Assembly: GCA_032595685.2 (NCBI GenBank) | Contig: CP159373.1 | Location: 2,005,001-2,069,000 of the forward strand | Direction: 5' to 3' | Source: Candidatus Electrothrix aestuarii | Lineage (GTDB): Bacteria; Desulfobacterota; Desulfobulbia; Desulfobulbales; Desulfobulbaceae | Length of the DNA: 64,000 nt | Shown here: positions 35,970-42,803 of the stretch, one piece after another | Layout of the letters: each line of letters begins with the position of its first letter | How positions within the stretch are numbered: position 1 is the first letter of the stretch | Program-made: the position numbers and the translations under genes | The notes under the pieces: model-generated | What the model was told of the DNA's origin: nothing | The model's database searches: none | The model's input: the letters and a program-made list of their open reading frames with translations, nothing else

Positions 35970-37236
35970 TCAACCGAATCTTCTCATTGCCTGGCTTGAG
36001 CAAGCAGGTCTTTCCCATAGCCTTGCGGTCCCCCTGACCTATGCCCTGATCACCTTTGCGGTTTTTCTTACCGCTCTGCTGGCAACATGGTTTGTTCGCC
36101 GCACCTTGGTCAGCTCGCTGATTAAATTCATTCATAATAATCGACTCACCTGGGACGATGCCTTAACGGATTATCATTTTTTCACCCGGCTGTCCTGGTT
36201 TGTCCCGGTCCTTATTTTCTATGTTGCCCAGGACCTCCTTCTTCCCCCGGATTCGCAATGGCTGGAGATGGTTCCCCGTCTCATTTTCTGTGGTTTTATC
36301 CTGGCTGGAGTTCGGGTTATCAGCGCGTTACTCAAAGCCACAAACAGCATCTACCGCTCCCGGCACGTCCAAACCGGCAAAACCATCCGAGGGTATATCG
36401 ATGCCATCAGGATAGTTGTCTATCTTTTAGGGGCTATCTTTATGGTGAGCTCTCTTACCGGTCGTTCGCCCTGGGGGCTGCTTTCCGTCATGGGTGGTTT
36501 GACCGCTCTGACCATGCTCATTTTTCGCGATACCATCCTCGGTTTTATCGGGGCAATTCAGCTCACAACCAATGATATGATTCGGGTGGGGGACTGGATT
36601 GAGATGGAGTCACACGGCGCGGATGGCGATGTGATTGAGGTTTCTATTCACTCGGTCCGGGTACGGAACTGGAATAAGACCATCACCACCATTCCTACCT
36701 ATGCCCTGATTGCCAATCCTTTTAAGAACTGGCGCGGCATGAAAGAGTCAGGGGGGCGACGGATCAAACGGGCCCTGCATCTTGACATGACCTCAATCCG
36801 CTTTTTGAGCGAGGAAGAATTGGATAAGTTGGAGGAAATTCGTATCCTGCGGGACTATCTCCACACCAAGAGAGAGGAAATAAAGAAATACAACACGGCG
36901 CGTGGTGCAGAGGCGAGCGAGACAATCAATGGGCGTTGCCAGACCAACGTGGGGCTCTTCCGGGCCTATATTCAGGCTTGGCTCCGAGAAAACCCAAAGG
37001 TCCATAAAAAGATGACTTTCTTAGTTCGCCAATTGGCTCCAGGGGCAAACGGTTTGCCTATGGAGATCTATGTTTTTAGTAATGATCAGGTTTGGGCCAA
37101 TTACGAGGCTCTTCAGGCAGATATCTTTGACCATCTGATTGCTATTCTGCCCTATTTTCACCTCCGCGTTTTTCAGGAGCCTTCTGGGTACGATTTTAGA
37201 ATGCTCGGACATAGCCCGCAAAAAGTAGCGGAGTAA
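35962..37236 (+). CDS. Mechanosensitive ion channel, MscS family (YbdG-like)
   Basis: 424 residues, about five membrane helices then a cytoplasmic vestibule. The pore-lining TM3 region is WGLLSVMGGLTALTMLIFRD followed by TILGFIGAIQLTTNDMIRVGDWIEM, the MscS signature. The length, the insertion after the beta domain and ITTIPTYALIANPFKNWRGM place it with the YbdG/MscM subgroup. It opens on membrane tension to release osmolytes. A 63-bp copy of its 36704-36766 region recurs at 40366-40428. Confidence 0.92.
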   Translation: MSDQPNLLIAWLEQAGLSHSLAVPLTYALITFAVFLTALLATWFVRRTLVSSLIKFIHNNRLTWDDALTDYHFFTRLSWFVPVLIFYVAQDLLLPPDSQWLEMVPRLIFCGFILAGVRVISALLKATNSIYRSRHVQTGKTIRGYIDAIRIVVYLLGAIFMVSSLTGRSPWGLLSVMGGLTALTMLIFRDTILGFIGAIQLTTNDMIRVGDWIEMESHGADGDVIEVSIHSVRVRNWNKTITTIPTYALIANPFKNWRGMKESGGRRIKRALHLDMTSIRFLSEEELDKLEEIRILRDYLHTKREEIKKYNTARGAEASETINGRCQTNVGLFRAYIQAWLRENPKVHKKMTFLVRQLAPGANGLPMEIYVFSNDQVWANYEALQADIFDHLIAILPYFHLRVFQEPSGYDFRMLGHSPQKVAE

Positions 37237-37295
37237 GAGAGGGGAAGGGGCACCGTGTCCTTACCCTGCACCATCACCTACATTGAAGAAATATC

Positions 37296-37919
37296 ATGGC
37301 CGTCTCGACTGGATTTTTGATTTATACCACCTTGTATCGTCTGAGCATACTGGCAGTCGGTGCGCTGACTATATGGCTGGGATTTCGTTTGTTCAACAAA
37401 ACCGAAAGCAAGGCGTATGACGACACAGGTTCAGTCAGCGCAGAAGGCAAGGGCTTCAAGCTGGCTCTAACCAGTATTCTGCCCGGAACCTATTTCGCCC
37501 TGTTCGGCACGGTGATCATCAGCACCATGCTCTGGAAAGGCGAGCCGCCGCAGTTGAGCGAAAAGCAGGTTGTTGAACAGCCCGGTAAAGCAACCGTGTC
37601 TTCGGAACGATTGATGCGGAAGCCGGACTGCCGAGTTAATCTCGACGGCATGTCTGATGAATGGGAGACTCTGGGCAGGCCCGGCCTGCCCCTGACTGAA
37701 GCTGCAGGGCCGTTGCACAGGATTGCCTGTTCTTATTGGCACAAAAACCGCATCGGCGAGGCGGTGTCAATGGCAAAGCTGGCGGCTTTGTACGGGAAGG
37801 AAGAGGATAAGACGGAGCATCTTGCTCTGCTGGCCGAACTGCTTCGGGCGAACGGCGATGAGGAAGAGGCGGCCAAGACTGAGCGGGCCATTGAAGCGTT
37901 GCGGAGGCGGGGACAATGA
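37296..37919 (+). CDS. Two-helix membrane protein of unknown function
   Basis: 207 residues, not recognised. Hydrophobic helices at about 8-27 (IYTTLYRLSILAVGALTIWL) and 54-76; the C-terminal 110 residues are helical and Ala/Glu-rich with a TPR/SEL1-like spacing (GEAVSMAKLAALYGKEEDK, LALLAELLRANGDEEEAA). It overlaps the caspase gene by four bp (ATGA), so the two are likely translated together and may act together at the envelope. Confidence 0.75.
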   Translation: MAVSTGFLIYTTLYRLSILAVGALTIWLGFRLFNKTESKAYDDTGSVSAEGKGFKLALTSILPGTYFALFGTVIISTMLWKGEPPQLSEKQVVEQPGKATVSSERLMRKPDCRVNLDGMSDEWETLGRPGLPLTEAAGPLHRIACSYWHKNRIGEAVSMAKLAALYGKEEDKTEHLALLAELLRANGDEEEAAKTERAIEALRRRGQ

Positions 37920-39662
37920 AACGTGTGTTGCTGCTGATTGCGCTGACAGTTCTGCCTGCGGCGGCGCAGGCGCAAGAGAGCTTTGGTCGCTTTCATGCTT
38001 TGGTGATCGGTAACCAGAATTACCGTTATCTGACCAAGCTGAAAACACCGAAAGCTGATGCTGAAGCGGTTGCCAAGGTATTGCAGGACCAGTACGGCTT
38101 CACGGTGGACTTGCTGCTGGACAAGAGTCGGGCCGAGATCTTATTGGCGCTGGCCCGGTTGCGTAAGACCATGACCTCAGAAGAGGATAACCTGCTGATT
38201 TACTATGCCGGGCACGGTTACCTGGACGTGCCGACCGGCACCGGCTACTGGCAGCCCGTGGATGCGCAGACTGACAACACCGTCTATTGGATTCCGACCG
38301 ATGAAATCACCCGCCTGCTCAGGGCGATTCGGGCCAGGCATGTCCTGGTGGTGGCGGATTCCTGCTATTCCGGTAGCCTGCTGATGCGGGACTCCGGGGC
38401 GCGGTTACCCACAGGCGTGGAGCGGGATGAATGGTTGCATCGGATGCAAAAACGGCGGTCACGCACTGCCCTAACTTCCGGCGGCGAGGAGCCGGTTGCG
38501 GACGGTGGCGGAAGCGGCCATTCGGTCTTTGCCAAGGTCTTTCTGGAGGTGTTGCTGGAGAACAAGGGGATTCTGGACGGCGACAGACTGTTTGACCGGA
38601 TCAAAACGCCGGTTGCTGCCAATGCGGAGCAGACACCCTTCTATGGAATCATCCGCATGACCAATCATGATATGGGGGATTTCCTGCTGGTGCCCAAGGA
38701 GCTTCAGGAAGTGGTCTTGCAGCAGCAGACGGGTAAGGTGGATTTAAGCTGGTTACGGAGGGGAGGGCAGGAAGGTAGAAGAATCGGGAAATATATTAAT
38801 CATGGCGATGGCACGATCACTGACACGAAAAGTGGTTTGATGTGGAAACGTTGTTTGGAAGGTTTGTCAGGTGTGAAGTGTGAAGAGGGAAAGGTGAAAA
38901 AATATGAATATGATGAGGCTGTGCAGCGTTTCAAAGGTGTCGAATACGCAGGCTATACTGATTGGCGGCTACCGACTTTTGATGAATTAAAAAACTTGGT
39001 GCATTGCACTCACCATTCGCTCATTTCAAAACGCAGTTCGGAGAATTTCACCAAACCTGACTAAAAAATCCTGATTTCGATGTCAGAGACGGTGAAATTC
39101 GTTTTATGTGACAACAAATTTCTCGCCCTTCAACATGTGGAGCGAAAAACTATCTGAAATTGATTTTGCGCAAAAAAACGATTCACGCAATTACAGAGAG
39201 TTAAAAATTCCTCAAACTGCAAAAAAAATAAGCGAATGGGGAGATTGCAGCAAGGGAGTAAACAAATATGGTCAGTGCAACTATGATGAGTCAGAAAAGG
39301 TGACGATCAACCAGCAGGTTTTTCCAAATGCTGAGGCAGGCTACGCTGTCTGGGCGGGGTCACGGTATGCTGACCACCCTGACGGCCCGTGGTACGTTGA
39401 TTTCTTCTACGGCGAGTCCTTTATCAAAGGCCGCACCAACTACTATCCGGTCCGTTTGGTGCGAGACGGTCAAGTTGAGGATGCCATGATCATTAAGGAA
39501 ATACAGAAAGCACTGATGAGTTACGGATTTAATCCTGGTCCGGTTGATGGTAACTACAGCAAGCAGACCGAGCAGGCTCTGCGGGCTTTTCAGAGGGCCG
39601 CCGGTCTGCCGGAAGGTGGAGGCATGACAATTGAGACACGGGAGGCATTGGGCTTCTATTAG
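37916..39662 (+). pseudogene. Secreted caspase-like protease - DUF1566 - peptidoglycan-binding protein, split by a MITE
   Basis: Removing the 235-bp MITE at 39009-39243 and one 6-bp target copy leaves 502 codons in a single frame. Residues 1-19 are a signal peptide. The peptidase C14 (metacaspase-like) domain has the catalytic His100 in YYAGHGY and Cys150 in ADSCYSG. A DUF1566 domain begins near 295 (HGDGTITDTKSGLMW) and is interrupted after LVHC; beyond the MITE it resumes with SKGVNKYGQC and ends RLVRDGQ. A PG_binding_1 domain closes the protein (IQKALMSYGFNPGPVDGNY). As it stands the frame stops at 39064, giving 382 residues with the protease intact but half the DUF1566 and the wall-binding domain lost. 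Confidence 0.9.
39009..39243. mobile_element. 235-bp MITE inserted in the caspase-DUF1566 gene
   Basis: The ends are inverted: CTCACCATTCGCTCATTT on the left against CTCCCCATTCGCTTATTT on the right (reverse complement), 16 of 18 matching, with weaker pairing beyond (GCAGTT, GAATTT). It is flanked by the direct repeat ATTGCA (39003-39008 and 39244-39249). The uninterrupted site GTGCATTGCAGCAAGGG is present in the related gene at about 40088-40105, confirming the boundaries. It encodes no transposase. Confidence 0.9.
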
Positions 39663-39850
39663 AGATTATCTGCTGGCCAGCTGCTCAAATGCTGTTCCCG
39701 CAGGGTCTTTCGGAGAAACTGCGGCTTTTCTGATTACGCTCGCGAAAAGCCAGTCGCTCGGATGGGAGTGCTGAAATACATTGAGGACATCTTCGACGGC
39801 AATGGGCACAGTTTCAGTTTCCTATCAGCCCCTGCCTGGAGCTGAAAGAA

Positions 39851-40326
39851 ATGTCATCGAAAGACACAACTATCGGGCAATATATTGATCATGGCGACGG
39901 CACGATCACTGACACTGAAATCGATTTGATGTGGAAACGCTGTTTGGAAGGCCTTTCCGGCGTGAACTGCGAAGAGGGAGAGGTGGAAACATATACATGG
40001 GATGATGCGGTAACGCGTTTTAAGAGTGTTGAATATGCCGGTTATAAAGACTGGCGGCTGCCGACTATTGATGAACTGAAAACCTTGGTGCATTGCAGCA
40101 AGGGGGGGAAGACAAAAAGACCGGTCGCTGCAACGAAGGGTCGGAAAGACCGACGATCAATCAGAGGGCTTTTCCGAATGCTGAGGCATTCTACGTTGTC
40201 TGGTCCGGGTCGCCCTATGCGAACATCTCGGTCAGCGCGTGGGGCGTCAGTTTCTATGGCGGCAGTTCCTACCTCGACTCCCGCTACGGCTTTAACGCGG
40301 TCCGGTTGGTGCGCGGCGGACAGTGA
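39851..40326 (+). pseudogene. Single-domain DUF1566 protein, frameshifted in a G-run
   Basis: The first frame carries HGDGTITDTEIDLMW, the GYKDWRLPTIDELKTLVHC signature, then breaks at the G7 run at 40099-40105. The +1 frame resumes DKKTGRCNEGSERPTINQRA and ends RLVRGGQ at 40326. An eighth G gives 158 continuous residues. Start at ATG 39851 with GGAG upstream. About 80% similar to the DUF1566 domain of the upstream caspase gene, so a tandem duplicate. No signal peptide is seen. G7 is either a sequencing undercall or a phase-variable tract. Confidence 0.8.
40189..40326 (+). other. Candidate variable region of a diversity-generating retroelement target
   Basis: In the last 45 codons of the DUF1566 gene about 20 positions end in C or T (TAT, AAC, ATC, GTC, AGC, GGC, AGT, TAC, CTC, GAC, CGC ...), mixed with invariant TGG, GCG and TCG codons. 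This is what adenine mutagenesis of an AAC/AAT-rich template produces, and it lies at the 3' end of a C-type-lectin-like domain, the usual target. No reverse transcriptase or template is in this window. Confidence 0.45.
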
Positions 40327-40365
40327 TTTTGTTTTTTGCCTTTCTCGAAATGCCCCGGTCATCCC

Positions 40366-40428
40366 ACCTCTGCCCTGATTGCCAATCCCTTGAAGAACTG
40401 GCGCAGCATAAAAGCGTCAGGGGAACGT
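40366..40428 (+). pseudogene. 63-bp fragment of an MscS (YbdG-like) gene
   Basis: Reading TSALIANPLKNWRSIKASGE, it matches TYALIANPFKNWRGMKESGG of the MscS gene at 36704-36766, also at DNA level. No start or frame extends beyond it. It appears to be left over from the duplication that created the second DUF1566 gene. Confidence 0.75.
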
Positions 40429-40431
40429 TTT

Positions 40432-41478
40432 TTATATGAAAAACTCCTGCAAATGAGGTGCGGTGTGGAGCATCTTGCCTAACTGCTCTACTTTCTCCGG
40501 CTGCGAGAGGATGGTGTAATAATCATCCTTGATTGTAGGCGCAAGGAGGCAAGCTTCCTGCCATTCTGAGCGGGAAAATGGTTCCTGCCGAAGAGCATCC
40601 CAAAACCCGGTGACCTCAAAGAGCTGGTTAATCCGCTCGGTGCCTTTTCCATAAAGATGGCTGACCAAATAGGTTGCCATTCCTACCTGGAGACCATGCA
40701 GACGTGGTTTTTCACAGATGCGATCAAGTGCGTGAGAGATCAAATGCTCGCTGCCACTGGCAGGGCGGGAAGACCCGCAGATTTCCATAGCAATACCATT
40801 GAGCATTAACGCCGTTGCGAGAAGCCTCATGCCTTCCAGGTCATGTTCAGGTTTGGCCATCAATTGGAAGACTGTTGCGTCAGACAGGAGTGCCGCAAAA
40901 TCGTCAACTTGAGCTCCCTTGATTTTGAAAGCTAATTTCCAATCCTGAACCGCTGTAATCTTGGAAACAAGATCGCCAATACCGGAAAGCCAGAGGATTT
41001 TAGGTGCCTGCAAACAGACCTCCGTGTCCACAACCACTCCATAGGGCATAGCTGCCGGGAAGCTTCGTTTTTTGCCTTTCAGATCAAGGCTACATTGTGG
41101 ACTGCAAAACCCGTCATTGGACAATGCTGTGGGAAGAGCGATATAGGGAATCCTTTGCAGGAAGGCGACATATTTGGCCATATCAAGAGCTTTTCCGCCG
41201 CCGCAGCCGATGATCAAATTAATCTTGGCCATGTCTTCAAAAATATCCTGGGCCTGCTCAAAGCTGGAGTCTACAACAGATATTTCCTGGACAAGATGGA
41301 TCTCTTCATTCTTGAGCGCATATCGGATGCGGGCCATAAAGCTTTCATCAAGCCCTTCACTAGAGATGCAAAGAACCTTTGTGAATTGCCCTCTGGCTGC
41401 ATACACTCCGATGCGGTCAAGAGCGCCTGGCTTAATCCGTACCAGTGGCGGGATATTTATCGAGGTGTTTCGTATCAT
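40432..41478 (-). CDS. Glycerol-1-phosphate dehydrogenase-like iron-containing dehydrogenase
   Basis: 348 residues of the iron-containing alcohol dehydrogenase superfamily, closest by eye to the sn-glycerol-1-phosphate dehydrogenase (EgsA/AraM) branch. NAD binding: LIIGCGGGKALDMAKYVA; then ALPTALSNDGFCSPQCSL, typical of that branch; metal ligands in GIGDLVSK, SGSEHLISHALD and PRLHGLQVG. It would reduce dihydroxyacetone phosphate to G1P, the archaeal-type glycerophosphate. It shares an ATGA overlap with the upstream HAD phosphatase. A different polyol-phosphate substrate is possible. Confidence 0.82.
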   Translation of the reverse strand: MIRNTSINIPPLVRIKPGALDRIGVYAARGQFTKVLCISSEGLDESFMARIRYALKNEEIHLVQEISVVDSSFEQAQDIFEDMAKINLIIGCGGGKALDMAKYVAFLQRIPYIALPTALSNDGFCSPQCSLDLKGKKRSFPAAMPYGVVVDTEVCLQAPKILWLSGIGDLVSKITAVQDWKLAFKIKGAQVDDFAALLSDATVFQLMAKPEHDLEGMRLLATALMLNGIAMEICGSSRPASGSEHLISHALDRICEKPRLHGLQVGMATYLVSHLYGKGTERINQLFEVTGFWDALRQEPFSRSEWQEACLLAPTIKDDYYTILSQPEKVEQLGKMLHTAPHLQEFFI

Positions 41479-42152
41479 GATGCGGGACCTTCTTTGAGCA
41501 AGGTCTCAGCCACCTCTGACCACTGTTCAAAAGGGCGAAACTCTTGGTTCATTGTATGCAGTTTATTTGCAAGCCAGCTTTTTGCAAAACGCTTATCTGG
41601 TTCAACGAGCAAGGCTGCCGCCAAGTCAGGTTTTCCGTCTCCGGCAAAAGCAACTTGGCTGTAGTTTTGTTGCGCATGTTTGACAACAGCAGCTTTATCA
41701 ATGCCAATCTCTTTGCAGAAAAAAGGAGAGTGGAGCGGCAAGGTCATTTCTAATCCTTTGCCGGGAATAAAATGGCCTGGATTCGAATGAACCGGGATAT
41801 CAACATCCTTTTGGGAGAGGAGCTTGGTGATGTACCAGGCACAGCCCGCTGAAGCAACAGCGACCTCCCAGCCTGCCTGGGCAAGCTTGTCGATAAGCTC
41901 TTTAAGGCGTGGCTCTATCCTCATCTTATCCATCAGGTCCAGGAGGGTGCTCTCATCCGTTTTGAGAGAGGAAAACATGCGCTGGAGCGCTTCAAAATGA
42001 GTAATTTCATTGTTTTCATACTGCTCCCATGCCCCTAATTGGAGAATGTGTGGGAACTTCTGACAGAGCAGCTCGTAAAAGTCGCGCTGCGTCATGGTGC
42101 CATCAAAGTCGCTGATAAGTATGGATGCCTTTTGTTGTTGATCGATACTCAT
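41475..42152 (-). CDS. HAD-IB phosphatase (phosphoserine phosphatase/MtnX-like)
   Basis: 225 residues. Motif I SDFDGTMTQRD (Asp15 nucleophile, Asp17), motif II ASAGCAWYI, motif III/IV FAGDGKPDLAAAL. The small helical cap and length fit the MtnX/SerB-like group. The ATGA overlap with the G1P-dehydrogenase-like gene means the two are translated together, so its substrate may be the dehydrogenase's product or a derivative. Upstream, 42153-42272 has no gene. Confidence 0.85.
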   Translation of the reverse strand: MSIDQQQKASILISDFDGTMTQRDFYELLCQKFPHILQLGAWEQYENNEITHFEALQRMFSSLKTDESTLLDLMDKMRIEPRLKELIDKLAQAGWEVAVASAGCAWYITKLLSQKDVDIPVHSNPGHFIPGKGLEMTLPLHSPFFCKEIGIDKAAVVKHAQQNYSQVAFAGDGKPDLAAALLVEPDKRFAKSWLANKLHTMNQEFRPFEQWSEVAETLLKEGPAS

Positions 42153-42272
42153 AAAAAGAAGTTCTTGAATGTATTCGGGAGCACAAAAAAATAAGCGTGA
42201 TAAGCGTGGCAGAGTCAGGGCAAAACCACGCTTGAGCAGTATCCTCTTGAGGGAGGCAATATCCAGCTGGCT

Positions 42273-42500
42273 TTACACTTCCTGCACCATATAGCTGCAC
42301 TCCGCAATAATATCCTCACGGTCATGAGGACAGTCTTCCGGTTGTACATTGGGGCATTCTGCATCATACCACCTCTTGCCCGCCAGTGTCATAGCCTCAT
42401 CCTTAGATGCAGCTTCCACGGTGTATCTCTGCTGCTCCATCTTGCAGGTGCAGGTCTCGGCTCGTTTTCCTGGTGTAACTTTTACCGTGTATTTTGGCAT
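42273..42500 (-). CDS. Small cysteine-rich protein of unknown function
   Basis: 75 residues with an AAGGAG nine bases before the ATG, so probably real. Cys residues come as CTC, then AECPN, EDCPH and AECSY; the middle reads YTVEAASKDEAMTLAGKRW, like the small DUF-type domains with an alpha-beta fold that modify or bind RNA or metals. No signal peptide or family recognised. Confidence 0.65.
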   Translation of the reverse strand: MPKYTVKVTPGKRAETCTCKMEQQRYTVEAASKDEAMTLAGKRWYDAECPNVQPEDCPHDREDIIAECSYMVQEV

Positions 42501-42803
42501 AATAAGGGTCTCCTTGCTTGTATTTCTACTCTAGAGAACAAGAATCGCTTTGTAGCGGATTCGAAAAAATGACCATAATAAGAAATATTTCAACATAACA
42601 CGCTCTTTAAGAAAGAAAAGCAAAAAAGGGCATGAAGGTACAGAGATATATTGTTTGTATGTTCGGGCGATATATATGGTAGGTGCGGAAAAACCGGAGA
42701 AAATATTTGCTTTCGTGAGTTGATTCGCTATCCTTATCTTAGGATAGATCTTGCTATCGTACCTTCCTGATTTTTCTCTGGCCCTGAATAGCCCGGAAAT
42801 ACT
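42501..42803. promoter_or_regulatory. Divergent intergenic region with a 7-bp-arm dyad
   Basis: 303 bp between divergent genes; no gene seen. At 42728-42747 CTATCCT and AGGATAG form a perfect dyad around TATCTT, 57 bp before the phosphotransferase-like start, a plausible operator. No clear -35/-10 pair was identified. Confidence 0.4.

Noticed and set aside
35484-42152. Complete diversity-generating retroelement cassette
   Set aside because: No reverse transcriptase motif or template repeat was found near the DUF1566 genes; only the target pattern is supported.
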